A stretch of DNA of 64,000 nucleotides, taken from positions 86,658-150,657 of the forward strand of contig CAJNOL010000372.1 in NCBI GenBank assembly GCA_905250125.1, in the 5' to 3' direction. This document shows positions 36,214-49,121 of this stretch, one piece after another (the first letter of the stretch is position 1; each line of letters opens with the position of its first letter). Under the pieces are notes generated by a model, which worked only from the letters and a program-made list of their open reading frames with translations, was not told the DNA's origin and did not search any database. Source of the DNA: Rotaria sordida. Its lineage: Eukaryota; Rotifera; Eurotatoria; Philodinida; Philodinidae. The position numbers were made by a program, and so were the translations under genes.

Positions 36214-39130
36214 TTACAAAATAAATTTTCTTTTACTGTATCTTACTTGTGGAGGTATAGATCCTTGTGGATAATTGATAGGAACATATTGTGCAGCTTG
36301 TTGATATGGTGGAGCAACATAATAAGGTTGAGGTGGGATTGGTTGTTGTGGATGATACATTTGTGCTGGTATCATTTGTTGTTGTTGTGGAAGATATGTA
36401 GTTGGAGGTGGTGGTGCTTGTTGCCAATGATCTAAATAAATCGATATTTGATTATATACGAAAATATAAATGTAGATATACTTTGATCATAATAACCAGT
36501 ACGTTGATCTTGATAAGATTGCATTGGTATTTGAGGTTGTTGAACTGGCGGTGGTTGTTGTTGTTGTTGTTGTGGACCAGAATTTGAAACATTACTACGC
36601 ATATTTGAATAACGTTTCGAACGTTCAAAACTTGGCGCTTCAGCTGAAAGATTTGAATTTGTAGTACTAGGTTCGTTTTGTTGTTGTTGTTGTTGATTTC
36701 GATTATTTCTTCCTTGACGTCGTGGTGGTTCATTGTTCTCACGACGTTGATTACGATTTTTATTATTATTATCATCTTGATTTACTTCATAAGTTTGTCC
36801 AGTTGATCGTTTTTGATCATCACGATTATTATTTTTTGGTATATTACGTTGTTGTTGAAATTGAGTATTAGTAAAATTTCTTTCACGATGAACTGTTTGT
36901 TCTGTTGTATTTGTATATTGTTGATTACGACGTGGTGGTATTGATTGTTCTTCAGTTTGATATTGTTCAAAATCACGTCTTTGTCTACGAGGTGGTGCTT
37001 GTTGTTCAACATAATTATTTCGATTACCACGACCACGATTATTATTATATGATGAACGATTATAATCTTCAAATTCAAAATTATTCATGTGATCATTACG
37101 TGATTTAACATATGGTGGAGCTCGTCGACGATAATCATTATCTTCATCATAATATAATTGCTGTTGACGATAACCACCACCTCGTCCTCTTTGAGCTGGA
37201 GGAATATAATCATTTAAATGTAATTGATTTCGATCATCACGACCACCACGATCGCCACCATTACCACGACCGCCACCACTACCACGACTGAAAATGATTA
37301 ATAAATTAAAGAATTAAAAGAGATGTGATGAGACTATCGAGTATATAAGGCACTCGGTAAAAAATAATTCTTTGTGCATTGATTGCACCGATATTCGAAG
37401 CCATTAAACCCAACATTTTACTATAATCATAGTCTTATGAGGAAAAAGCACAAAATGAGCTATTTCAATATAACACAATATCAATGGATTCAAGTTTTGT
37501 AAGATCAACATGAATGGTAAATGATTCTTTCGATGAATGTAAAATGTCCATTTGATATCAATCTAGTACACTTTTAGGGATTCACAATCAGAGTTTTATA
37601 CATTTGTTAGGGTGTGGATATTCTATGATTTTGAATACCGACTAGAGATGTGCGGGACCAAGTCTTTGTAGTTCCAATTCCGATGATTTTAATTTGTTGG
37701 GTCCTAATCTAGAGAAGACTATTCCAAAATTTATTCGTATCACATCTAAAGTCTCAACAACTTCTTTTTTCCGTGACCTCATACATCTCTAATCACGGCA
37801 AGTGATTGATTGTTATTAAATGGATATTTCAGCCTCATTAATTCTCATAGGAATAAAAAGTTGGTATTAATTAACTTTTCAAAGAGCAAGGCTATTGCAA
37901 TCTAGAATTTTTTTTCTATTGAATAACTCGTATATTCGATAATCTCATAATTTCATTCTTAAATTTTGACAATGAAACTAACCTGAAACGACCACCTCTT
38001 CTTTGTCCTCTGTAATTTGACTGATGAGAGTGTGATTCGTCTTCATAATCATAATATAAATCATGTTGCCATTTAGCATCTGAATCTCTATATGGACGAT
38101 TTCGATTTCTTGTTGTTTCTCTTAAAAAAAAAACAAGAGGTGAATTTTCTTTGTTGTTAAATGAAAAAGAAATATTTTCTTTTTATTTTGATACGAACTG
38201 TTTTGGTTGTTCTGATTGATCATTTGTTCGATCATCATGTTCATAAAATTTTCCTTTACGTGGAATATAAGCTGGATTTCGAGCATCATTATCATCATCA
38301 AGTGGTTCAAGATTTTTATCTGATTTCTAATAAATTAAAAAAAATTAATTAAAAAACATTTGTCAGTTTGTTTTTTAGACTTTTTCTCCTCGTCGATTTG
38401 ATTTTGCATTAGTATTTGGTACATTTTGATTATCATCATCTTCATAACCTTCTGAATGTTCATTTTCATCACGTTTTTTAGGTAAACGACGAGGTTTTAT
38501 ATTGATACGTTCATCATCTTCTTCAGTTGCACTCTGAATTCGAAGAAGAAAAAAAAATCAATGAAAAGAATTAAATTTTGACATATTTTGTTTTTATACT
38601 TTATTTAAAACTTGTGTATGATTTTTTTCGTCGATTTCTTCCCCTTCTTCTTCTTCTTCATCGTCAACATCTTCATATTCGGAATCATTATCATCATAAA
38701 CTTCTGCATCATTTTCTGTTGCCTTTTCAGCATCTTGAAATTGTCGTTCACTTGATGGTTCTTTCGATTGAGATTCTGATTCTTTTGTATTGATATCAGA
38801 TGATGATTCTAAAACAAAACAAAAACAACTAAAATGAAATTTATTGACAAAAAAAAATTTAACCTAGAATTTGTTCTTTTTCTTCAGTTTTATTTTCATC
38901 AATAACGTTTTCATTGGTAGTATCTTTAGTTGGTACAACAGTTACTTCTTGATTAGATTCATCTGATGTGAAAAAAAAAAAGAAAAAATAATAATAAAGA
39001 TATTAGAATAAATCTTGTTACCATTTGTAACTGTTGTTGGTGGTGTTGGTGTTGTTGTCTCTTGTTGTTCGGCATTATTTGTTGAGGAAATATCCTCATT
39101 GACGGTTGATACAGGATTAGACTCTGTCAT
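36214..39130 (-). CDS. CASC3: CASC3 (MLN51/Barentsz) exon junction complex protein, eight exons
   Basis: Exons (5' to 3'): 39022-39130, 38864-38962, 38600-38808, 38381-38533, 38199-38326, 37983-38120, 36482-37287, 36214-36431. They join in frame to 619 residues (human about 703). The diagnostic SELOR region is present: NPAYIPRKGKFYEHDDR (207-223), then RPYRDSDAKWQHD, which corresponds to the conserved GRWEHD part. This is the part that wraps around eIF4A3 and clamps the exon junction complex on spliced mRNA. The acidic amino region (YEDVDDEEEEGEEIDE) and KPRRLPKK precede it. An RGG/Gln-rich tail with RSKRYSN (human RAKRYSS) and a Pro/Gln/Tyr-rich end follow. It acts in nucleus and cytoplasm in mRNA localisation, translation and decay. 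One donor is GTTCGT and one is GTCTAA, both weak but forced by phase. Confidence 0.92.
37630..37800. repeat. MITE-like insertion in a CASC3 intron
   Basis: The intron 37288-37982 is about 700 bp, while most others here are 50-70 bp. It contains TAGAGATGTGCGGGACC at about 37644 and the inverse ACATCTCTAAT at about 37783, suggesting terminal inverted repeats of a 150 bp element. The middle matches 31360-31415. No clear target duplication was seen. Confidence 0.45.
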
Positions 39131-39359
39131 TCTCAGTGAGATTAGTTCGACAAAACAAAATAAAAACAACTTGTGTAAGAATAATGATAATAACAAAAAA
39201 GATTGTTTATAAACCAATCAAGTGTTGACCACTCATTTTATGAAAATGTTTATTAAAATTGGAATTATTTCTTTTTTTTAATTGTAACTCAATGGTTTTT
39301 TTTATTTTCAATAGAAGAAAAAAAATCCTAATGAATGAACGATAATTAACACTCAATAG

Positions 39360-40620
39360 AGGTCGTATCCTTAGCAACGAATCATAATCATGGAGGAAAA
39401 TCGCCCTTCATATATTTAATGTGACTAAGTGTATCACAAAAAGAACAAACAACATCTTTGATATTAGGTCGCTCGAACAGATTATGAAATACTTCAATTA
39501 CCAAGAATCCTTAACTTACACATCTTGTCTTTATAAAAAAAAAATGGTAAATTAAAAGAAAAAATTTATTTTGAGAAAAGTCGTTAAATAGTTTATTAAA
39601 GAAACTAACAGAGAAATATCGTATTCTTTTCAATTTGTGTATGTCACAAGCAACTTTTTTAATATAAAATATGCTTTCAATAAGCAGCAGATCGAAAATC
39701 ATAATTCTTTGCTCATCAATTCATAAGTGTTGTAAGCGATTGTTGAGATTAATACAAAATATATTTCATCGTGAATCGCAACGGCATAATCTGGATATTT
39801 AGTAACGAAATCTATTAAAAATCAGTACGAAAGGAAATCATAAGGTTTTAGTAAATACTTACTGAGTCTGCTAATAATAGAGGAACATATACTTGAAAGA
39901 ATCTTTATTAAAAATAAACATTTTTTATTTTGTTTAACTAAGAAAAACAGGTTTTTTTTTAAACTTTTATCTTCAAGAATCTATCGAATGTTTATTTGTG
40001 CTTTGAGTAATGGTCATTCGCTGAATGCTCGATTATTTAGTTGAGCAATTATTAAATGACTTATAGCAAAAAGATATATCTTCCTATTTGCATCAAACTT
40101 ATTGATCAAAGTTTATATGAAAAAGATAACGAAGCAGAAGGATTACTTGAAACAAATTTATTAGTTCTGTAGAAAATAATAATTTAATTTTTTTTATTAT
40201 TGTTTTTCTTTGGATTAGACCATCTATGGATTCACCCTATCAGCATTATGAAAATTTTTGTAATCATTCATATCAACAAAATTTGAGTTATTATGAACAA
40301 GCAGATGTACCGAAATCCATTTAAAATGACTTAGAGCTTTTAGAATTGCTTATTGAGTCATCTTATGTTTGTTAAGCAAAAAAGTGTGTTTCCTCTTTTT
40401 TCAAAATGTTTTCTGATTCATACATGGTTCTATAAAAATACTCAAGCTATATGTGCAGCAAATCCAGAACTTTGCTTTTCTGTCTCTGAATTATTTATTT
40501 ATATTTCGTTTAAACAAAGAACAAATTGAAGATAATATCATATATACACAAAGAAATTATTTTTCGACAACATGCAATATTGTTCAGTGATCTATTACAA
40601 TCAATTAAATCTTAAGATAC
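39360..40620 (+). pseudogene. SPATA4 pseudogene (block A)
   Basis: This is a degraded copy of the gene at 49122-50620. Recognisable remnants are the first-exon equivalent around 39460-39530, where the ATG and donor are lost. At about 39980-40170 the sequence matches SLNARLLNW...LLEQ with multiple stops. At 40220-40330 there is HYENF...YQQNLSYYEQAD followed by stops, and at 40500-40615 EQIEDN...RQHAIL. Large internal deletions remove most of the basic carboxy region. Confidence 0.85.
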
Positions 40621-41064
40621 TTTTCTTCTATTTCTTTTGCTTCTGTATTTATATATAGTTTTGTTTTTCCTACTGTAAAGAAATCATTGCTAAAAAGATT
40701 TCAAACTATCGAAATGCTATAGTTCTTTGTAAGATTTTTGTTTCTATCTTAAATAGCATTAACACATTTTTTTTTCATATCAGAAAAGCATATATTTATT
40801 TCATTCAAATTCAAACCAGATATAGCATTGTATAATCAATACAAAAAACAACTGACAAGATCTTTCTTTGAATTCCTATAAAGAGAATTAATGTACCTAT
40901 ATTTGAAAGAAAGAAAACAAACTTATACTGACTCATTTGCTCATGAGTAAGACACAGGTGACTAAGATGAAGAGAAGCTTTCGTGGCAACTTCATGAGTC
41001 ATCAACAGAGCAGACATACTTATTTCGATTTATCATATCATTCATATCTTGAACAAAATCAAAT

Positions 41065-41893
41065 ATGGGAGCTGCTATTCCTCATCTTGTTCTACTTGGT
41101 GATAGTACAATTGACAATAGATTTTATGTGGGTAAAGGAAATCCTGCTATAATTGATCAACTTAAACTTAAAGCTAAAGAACGAGGTTGGAATGCAACAT
41201 CAGTTGCTGTCGATGGACACTCAATTTCACATATATCTACTCAATTAACAAGAATACCACAAGATGCTACACATTTGTTTATTTCAATTGGTACAATTTA
41301 ATTTAAATGATTTTATAGAAAAATTATATTGAAATATTTCTAGGTGGAAACGATGCTCTTTGTTATATGCAACGTTTAAAAGAATCAGTTCAAAATGTTG
41401 GTGAAGCATTAATTTTATTAAGCGAATTTAAAAATGAATTTGAAAAAGTATTTTAAAAAAAGTTTATCTTTTTCGTTGTAATATTTATATTTATAGGATT
41501 ATATTGAAATGTTAAAACATGTTACTACACATAAAATTCCTACAACAATATGTACAATGTATAAGCCAAATTTTGAAAATCCTCAACAACAACGTATATG
41601 TGAAACTGGATTATCAGTACTAAATGATGTTATCATCACAGAATCAATTAAAGTATATATATATTTATGTAATCAAATTTCTGATTTATTGTTTTTTTTA
41701 ATAGCTTGGTATTCCTATTATTGATCTTACGACAATCTTTAATGATCCAAAGGATTATGCAAATCACATTGAACCTGATGTTCAAGGTGGATCAAAAATT
41801 GTCGAAAATATTCTTCATGTTATGGATCATCATCGATTCAATGAAAATATTTGTTCTATTTATGCAAAAGGAAGTAAATCAATACTAGATTAA
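41065..41893 (+). CDS. SGNH/GDSL-type hydrolase, four exons (block A)
   Basis: Exons 41065-41290, 41344-41447, 41497-41652 and 41705-41893 join in frame to 224 residues. The family blocks are visible. Block I is LVLLGDSTIDN, where the Ser of GDS is the nucleophile. The glycine block is DGHSISHI. Block III is SIGGNDAL with its oxyanion-hole Asn. Near the end, YANHIEPDVQGGSKIV supplies the catalytic His (His-x-x-Pro context). These enzymes hydrolyse ester bonds of lipids, sugars or thioesters; the substrate cannot be told. No signal peptide, so it is probably cytosolic. The ATG at 41065 is preceded by A-rich sequence and directly precedes the conserved core. The duplicate at 51070-51410 is broken, so this is the only intact copy in the window. 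Confidence 0.85.
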
Positions 41894-43076
41894 TTCGTTG
41901 ATTATGATCGGTTTTTTTTTTGTATTAATCATTTATAAATTAAAACTAATCATGAATTCAACTTCAGAGCAGACAAGAACCTTATGAATGAACAGCTTAT
42001 GCTTTTTTTTTCTAAAACTTAGTTTGAATTAGTAATTACACTTGTGAAGCAGTTGATTATATTTGTCTGGGAACTAGGGGTTAGTAAAATAAACCGACAA
42101 ATAAATACAAATCATAAAATAAATGCAAAAGATTTAAAACAAAGAATAATTCGAAAATCAATGTGTCTGTCGTCATAGTTGATATCAATACGAAAAAAAC
42201 ACGTAACTATTGAGCTATTTTATATTGAAATGAATATGCACAGCAGTTTAAACAACTCACAACTACAAGTTACAGTTCTATCCTTAGCTCGCAAGATACA
42301 AGGGATCATAAAAGTATTGTACTTTAAAATCTTTTTGAAACTCGAGAAAACACATTTTTGCTTTATTTGCTGATCTGGATGTTTTTTAAGTTTTTGCACG
42401 GTTTTTACTCTTTCAAAAAATTGATCATAAAAGCGTTTTTTTTCGCAAATCAATTTTTTTTATTGATAGCGAAGTCTCTTTTCGTGGCAAAACATGCATC
42501 AGATTAGTCTGTTACATAAAGTTCATTGTCGTATATAGTCAATACATTTTATCAACTCGTTTTGATGTAAGATTATATTATTGAACCAAAATCAAATAAT
42601 TGTTGAGCATTGCAAGTGGTCATAGGTTTATTTGTATTTTCTATTATTTTTGCAGTATATTTGACACTAACATGCGAGATAATAATGACGGTATAATACG
42701 AAAAGCAAATTAACAGGTGACTAGAGAAAGAAAAGTTATGGAAATATATGGTGAAAAGCAATAGAGTACCAAAACAGGAGTCTTAAATTATTCCTGTAGT
42801 AATTAAGAGATAGATATAACTAATCAATGGTCTTCATTAGACTGTTATAAGATGAGAAAAGTGAAGAATGATTTGCATTAGTTCGATCCAGTCTGACTGT
42901 TTAGACCAGTATCAGTGTTGTCAAGAAAAAACTTCTACTAATTATAATTGTGTCATGGACAAAAATCTGAGACGATTCAATCTACAAACTAATTTCGATC
43001 GGAAAACAGTTTCTATCACCTTTTCTTGCAAGATGAAGAGTAAGTACTTTATCATGATTATTATTCCAATCAGATA

Positions 43077-43415
43077 CGATTCATATTTTCTTGTATACCA
43101 TAAATCAATAATTTTTGTTGATCGTTTTGGAAATGTATCAAGTTCATTAAAAAAAAAGAACTTGTTTCAAGTGTAAAACGAACAGCATCTAATTGTATAT
43201 GAACATTTTTTTAGTAATTCAGATGATTATTGTAAATCTTCAAGTACATTTGTATCTTTAACAGGTGTTGAAAAATATTGATAAACATCTTCTAATGTTT
43301 TTATATCATTTAAAGTTATATTTGATATTGTATGAAAACATTCTTTCATACAACATGTTAATAAATCATATTTATTTAAAGGATTACTTAGATATATTGA
43401 TTTTCAATTATCATT
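43077..43415 (-). pseudogene. mL50 (MRPL50) pseudogene fragment (block A)
   Basis: It matches the last two thirds of the intact gene at 51765-52457 (for example the stretch encoding NVHIQLDAVRF, LEDVYQYFSTS and KECFHTISN). It contains an A-run frameshift near 43150 and a stop near 43210-43225 in place of LPKN. The first roughly 100 codons are absent; similarity ends at 43415. Confidence 0.85.
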
Positions 43416-43504
43416 CAAACCGGTTTTTTGTTTGAAACTATTAGACGTAACTTGAAAGATTTTATCTAACAACAACGAACCAATATGGTAAAGAGGAACA
43501 GATG

Positions 43505-43785
43505 TAAAGAATGAACCCGACCTCCGATTCGGATTTTCCACCCTCGATTACCTTTGGTCAATTTTTTGAAAAAAATTAATAATTATTAATCAGTTAATTA
43601 TTAATTAATAATTAATCAATTAAAACTGACGTCAGGTTTGAATTTCCCAGTCTCGATTAGCTTTGGTCAAGTTTTATAGAAAACATTAATAATTAATGAT
43701 TAGTTAACAATTAGTTAAAACTGACCACAGATTTGAACTCTCCACCCTCGATTACCCTCTGGTCAAGTTTTATGGAAAATAATCC
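43505..43785 (+). repeat. Tandem repeat, about 2.6 units of roughly 95-110 bp
   Basis: Units share TTTCCACCCTCGATTACCTTTGGTCAA...TTAATAATTA...TTAAAACTGAC. Copies start near 43512, 43625 and 43722; the last is partial. Unit lengths differ through expansion of the AATTAATAATTA part. It lies just past the breakpoint of duplicated block A. Confidence 0.75.
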
Positions 43786-44159
43786 CTTTTATTTTCACCT
43801 TATTCTTGGACCAATCACTGAAGTGCGGACATACAAGCAATCAGGCAAGCAAACAATTTATTCTTGATAGACTTCTCTATGAGAAAGAGAATTTTACGTC
43901 AAAACAAACAGAAAACGAAAAAAGTGGCCAAAATAGCTTGACTCGCCCAGCCCTGGAGTATACTGTATTAAATGCCAGATAAATAAAATCTCAATGTTCT
44001 TTTAAGGTAATTTTTTAATGCTCTGTCATGAGTACACATTTCCAACGAATAAAAAAAAAATTTATTTGATGTTTTGCATCTGACTAATGATAAAATTAAA
44101 AAACTGATTGGATGTCCTGTATGTGACTAATGACAATATAACAAAAAAAAAGTTACATT

Positions 44160-44903
44160 TCATGGTTCTTTTTCAAGTCGATCTCGTGTGTTTATTGCCA
44201 TCATGGTCGTATTTATACCATAAAGTGATCTTGTATAAGTAAAAATTGACGTGATGATGACGAAACTTTCAAATAGCACAATTAATGACGATGGGACATA
44301 AAGCGATACAAACACAACTAATCCATTAATTAATGTAGCTATTGTTATGGCTTTGGATCCTCCAAATATAATAGACGACGTGATAACATTCATTACTGCA
44401 AATATGATATATGATGTCTTTACGAGTTTCGATAGATTTTCTTCTTCTTTTTTCAATTGTTCAGTTTCAATTATAGATTTAATATCTTTAATGGATGAAT
44501 ATTTGTTCACACAGTGGCCACAATTTTCTGTATCAATGACCATGTTCATTAGGAGATTTCCTATGTTTTTTGATTTTGTTCGATATTGTTTATTAGTTAA
44601 TTTGTTGTCCATTATACCTTTAGCAGCAAAGCCACAGAATAAAAATAAAACCATATATACTATACTAAATATAATTGATGCTGCATTTAAATGACATTTG
44701 TTCTTTTCTTCGATTAAACAATTGCATATCGGTGTCTAAAATTAATAATGTTAGTTAAAATTTGCTACGATCATTAACTTTTTAAAATCATTAAAGAAGA
44801 GTTTCTAGAAATAACTTACTATCAAAAGAAGATATTTTTTAAGACCACCATTATACTTGCTTAAAGCTGATGAACGAGTTGTTGTTTGAAGTGGTAAAAC
44901 CAT
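44160..44903 (-). CDS. Four-helix membrane protein, two exons, unrecognised
   Basis: Exon 1 (44820-44903) encodes MVLPLQTTTRSSALSKYNGG...; exon 2 (44160-44735) continues in frame to 219 residues. There are four predicted membrane segments: IIFSIVYMVLFLFCGFAAKG, SYIIFAVMNVITSSIIFGG, AITIATLINGLVVFVSLYV and LIVLFESFVIITSIFTY. A Cys pair and a Lys/Glu-rich segment (ETEQLKKEEENLSKLVK) lie between helices 1 and 2. The layout, with both ends on the cytosolic side and a larger loop, resembles tetraspan-type proteins, but there is no tetraspanin CCG motif. I cannot name a family. Donor GTAAGT and acceptor TTTTAG are good. Single-copy in the window. Confidence 0.65.
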
Positions 44904-45108
44904 TTATTTAAAAAAAAGGGTGTGGATGTGGGTCTACTCTTCACATACACGCAGACCAACACCCGCCACAGCCACATCTTCTTTACTTTTCTACCAACAA
45001 TGAATGAAGAAAACGTATAACTATTTGAAATCTTTGATGCTTATTTTTCACTGTATGTTTTCTATTATAGTAATCCATTCTACTTCTGAAAAAGCATTCG
45101 CTTATGAG

Positions 45109-45646
45109 TAACCCTCCCCCTCCCCCCTAAAATAAAAATGCATGGCCTTCTATTACGTTCCAGTGAATCAGCCTTTTTTTGGTGGCGTTCTATTATGGGT
45201 AGCCTTCTATTATGAGTTTTTCGGATAATTCCTTCTATAGCTATGCTCATTTTGTTGGCATCTTTTTCTACTAGTTTTACTCATTTCAAGCACTAAATGT
45301 GGTTTATTCGTTGATTGTACTGGGAATGGAAGAAATTGTAGTCATTCATTCACACTAGTTAATTTTTTTCGTTCTGTCACTGTTGCATGTTATCTATCGG
45401 AGAGAATTGTATATTTGTTCATCGTGTGATGCAACTGAACGAAAGAAAAGAAATATGCAAATTTTTCGTCCTATAAATAACGTGCATCAGTGACACAACA
45501 AAAAAAGTAACTAATGTGAACGAGTGAGTGAATGAAATTGACTGACATGACGTTCTATTATGTCTAGCGAATCAACCGTTTGGAGGTGGCGTTCTATTCG
45601 GGGTGGCCTTCTATTATAGGGTGGCGTTTTATTTTGGGAGGGGGGT
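45109..45646. mobile_element. Fold-back/MITE element of 538 bp with TTATGAG duplication
   Basis: The ends are TAACCCTCCCCCTCCCCCC on the left and the inverse GGGAGGGGGG at 45636-45645. TTATGAG flanks both sides (45102-45108 and 45647-45653). Inner arms pair too: TTCATTCACACTAGTTA...CGTTCTGTCACTGTTGCATG against CGTGCATCAGTGACACAAC...TAACTAATGTGAACGAG. Both ends also carry subterminal repeats of GGCGTTCTATTATGGG and CCTTCTATTAT. It is a non-coding, hAT- or Mutator-like non-autonomous element. Confidence 0.8.
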
Positions 45647-45659
45647 TTATGAGATTGAC

Positions 45660-48600
45660 ATTTGCAATCAAAGAAATTTTTTCAAAAACTATTTAATCAC
45701 CCTCAGACTGTAGGTAGACAAAATTCAACAATGAGTCAATGTATCAAATATGTTCACAAAAATATAGCTCTTCCGAGTTTTGATAAACGTGTTCATTATT
45801 CAACTATAGCAAAGATAGATGATCGTGATAATCTAATATCGTAATAAAACTGATCAAATTCATGAATGTAGAAACTAAACACTCAAGTCTAATTGATATA
45901 GATTCGAAAACCGATTATTAAGCTATTGGAGGAAATTAGTAAGCTATACTGCTAATGCGCTACTTCTTGATTTGCTAATATCAACAAACTCAAAGTTATT
46001 GTTGCGATTGATATACCTATTAGAAGTGGTACTTTACAAGATTTCAAATAGTTATACGTTTTTTTCATTCACTCATGGTAGAAAAGTAAAGAATCTGCCA
46101 GCTTATATAACTACATTCTTTTTACAAAGCAGGTTATATCCTTATTTTAATTAGCATCTGTCAAGATGATGATAGCATCTTATAAGCTAGTATACAGTTA
46201 TGTACGCATAGTAAGTAGACAAAAAGTTTTTTGACTATAGCTTTTTTCTGAAGCAGCCTCAGCAGGTAATCTTCTCAGATCTGAGATCAGAGCATTTGAA
46301 TTGACTAATCCATGTACTTCTTACGGGGAAACTCGGGGACACAGTCAGGGACCTTTCCTTGTTAACAAAATGAAGTAACGAAACACCTTCATAATAATTA
46401 TAGCACCTTCACCTTCACCTTCATTTTCATTCTCAGTCTTATCCTTACAACTCGTCCTTACAATCAAAAATGTAAATGATATTATATAAACTCTATAGAT
46501 CTCCACGATTTGTACCATATAAAAAATAGAGACTACGTTGAGTTGGATGATGGTATAATTCTAAAGACCTGAAAGACCTGCGTTTCAGTTTGAAATTGAG
46601 TGTCTTTTCTTTGTTTTATATTCAGATTGAAGTCAAATAGACCACTGCGTGTTTTTTTTGTACTTTTTCTCATCCAGAATAAATACTTTCTTGTACTTTG
46701 AATTCATTTTATAATATGAAGAATGACATATAGCGAAGTTAATTCACTCATTCTTCTTAACTAATGAAGCGGCTAAAATACTTGATAGTCATAGACTGAG
46801 AAAGATCCATTGAATGTGAATGCAATGATATGAGGTGAAAAATATATTCTATCAATAAAACGTTAATGTTATAGCTAATATGAAGACACAATATAACAGC
46901 ATGATAATCAATAAAATTGATTAACCGGTGTTGCTAATTTTTTCATTTAAAAAGAAGATAACTTTTTATTTGACTTAAATTCGCTTTTTTTAGATAAATG
47001 TTTCAATTGAGAATGGATAAGCCAAATTTTGAAGTAGTAAAGAAACTATCAGGCACAATATTCCAGAAATGGTTGATGCCTCGTTCAATGGTAATCCACA
47101 TATTTTATAGCAAAATGAAGCGATGTACCTTTCCATCGATGCCTTATCCATCTTAGGAGTTGGCCGCCTATACACAAAACAAGATAACGCTTCTCGATGG
47201 AATTTAAGAGTGAGTAATTCAACATTTAGAACTGAAGATTCTTTATACGATGGCATATATTGAAATCTCTTTACACATAATTATAAATAGGCTCTGATAG
47301 AAGATAACAAATTCTATTCGTTAAAATTGTGATAAAGTTTATTTTCGAGAATTTTATATGAATTATGTCGGAAAAACCTATCAACATTCAATGAATTTGT
47401 TCATAGTTGGCAATTTGTATGATTCGTTTTTACCCGATTACATTTGGGTGTGAAGAACACATTAACAAAAAACATCAAGATACTTTTGCTAGTAAAATTA
47501 GCAAGATCAAAAATAATCCAATCACAAGTAGTGTGATCCAATCAAGTGAAACTGTTCACGATGAAAAGAATATATACAATTCAAATATACGTATGATTAA
47601 TGTGACAGTGATGATGAAGTTGATTCGACATTAGTGGGACATGTTTCACGGTTAACAAGAAAAAGGTTTGAAAAACTAAAATCAAGATTGAGTGAATGCG
47701 TAAAAAATTGTTAATCCACAATACTTCCTACACTCTAAAACATAAGATAACGTTTTTGTGCCAATTTCAATGAACTACAGTCTTCGTTGCTTATGCCATT
47801 CACCCGCATTCATATGTAAATCATTCTTTGTTGGTTATCTTTAGGACTCATGATCGTTTTTTGTTTGTTTTTTATAAAATTAAAGTCAAATCATAGGAAA
47901 GTTTCCTATTTTTTAATCTGTAACTGTAAAACAATAAGTTCTGTCTAAAAATATATAGATTTGTATCCTTCTTTATTCTCATTAGATATCTATTTCTTCT
48001 TTATTTAGTTTATAATTATATCACTATTTTCTTTTCGGTATTTATTAATTATTACTACGATTGTCTGAATGAATATTTTATTTATTTTGTATGAAATGTT
48101 ATTACTTTTTCTGAAAAACTCTTTTCTCGTTACAGTCAAAGTGATCTTATGTAGAAGTGTATTAATATATTGTACCATTTTAGTTGAGGACTACTACCCA
48201 ATCACATATGCGAATTATTCTCAAACCAATGTAAATGATTCACAATGCATTGCAATTTAAGATGGTGATTGGTTTTTTTTAGTGAGTAATATGTTTTACT
48301 ATAATGTAATGATTTTATTAGTGCTTGATTTTCTTCTGAAATAATTGAGATAACAACGGCACAATCAAACACAAGAACTAGATCAAACAATCGAAAGATA
48401 CTCAACTTCAATATTTTATCGTCTTGTGCTGTTATTGTTTTTTGTATTTTCATCTTCACATGTCTGATATTTTTTAATTGTATTTAGCTATTAGTAGTTT
48501 TTCTCTATGCATTTGTTTTTTTATAATTTCTTTATTTCTTCTATCTTGATCACTTGTATGTTATTAGATATCTTTTTGTAGCTTTTCTTTTTTATAGGAT

Positions 48601-49000
48601 AACCATAAGAGTTATTTTGTAAACTTCAGAAATCTGTAGTATATAGTATGCTTTTTTTCGTCAAAAAAGATTTTGATACCATGAATAACTATTGTGTAAA
48701 GTTATCCTCTTATAACGACATAAGATAGTATTTTTCGCAAACTATAAAGAAGTAGCAGAGAAGAAAGAACATTTTGCTAACAGCTATCGTATCACTCTGT
48801 GCTATACATTTACTACAGATTTAGTATGGAGTCGACTTAGGCTCACTGCATACTTTCGTGAAATTAGTTCGACAACAAAAAGAAACAAGTTGTGTGTGAA
48901 TAATGATAATAAGAAAAAAGATAGTTTATGATCATACTTATTAAATTTGAATTTTTTTTCTTATTTTTAATAAAAGGAAAAAAGACTTTCTGATAAAATA
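45660..49000. other. Gene-poor spacer between the duplicated blocks
   Basis: There are no confident genes. At 47410-47720 (plus), two adjacent frames look coding-like: FGCEEHINKKHQDTFASKIS, then in another frame DSDDEVDSTLVGHV...RKRFEKLKSRLSECVKNC. They may be the tail of a decayed gene of unknown kind. Confidence 0.4.
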
Positions 49001-49121
49001 AATTTGATCAATGATAAACAGAGGTCGTATCCCAGCAACGAATCATAATAATGAAAGTAAATCACCGTTTATATGTTTAATGTGAATACATAAGAGAAAG
49101 AACAAACAAAATCTTCCAGAT

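Larger units (their letters stand above)
39350..43415. repeat. Duplicated block A (SPATA4 / SGNH hydrolase / mL50)
   Basis: It is colinear with 49010-52150 in the same orientation. The shared order is GAGGTCGTATCC, SPATA4 exons, an A/T-rich spacer with GATGAGTCATCAACAGAG, the SGNH gene, a GATAAGATGAGAAAAGTGAAG segment, then the mL50 3' half. Block A retains about 1.4 kb that is missing from block B (41421-42838 here). At 43415 the similarity to mL50 stops abruptly. Confidence 0.85.

Noticed and set aside
36163..37108. Several open frames on the plus strand and alternative minus frames across CASC3
   Set aside because: They are shadows of the low-complexity Gln/Asn/Arg-rich CASC3 coding sequence; the CASC3 frame carries the SELOR motif and clean splice sites.
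40811..41152. Open frames overlapping the 5' end of the SGNH gene on both strands
   Set aside because: They conflict with the well-supported SGNH exon and are not conserved in the block B copy.
43505..43785. CRISPR-like array
   Set aside because: Adjacent units without unique spacers, in a eukaryotic sequence; it is a simple tandem repeat.
44920..44990. GTGTGG/TGTGGG strings that could be telomeric repeat remnants
   Set aside because: Not tandem and embedded in a dispersed mixed motif; no array.
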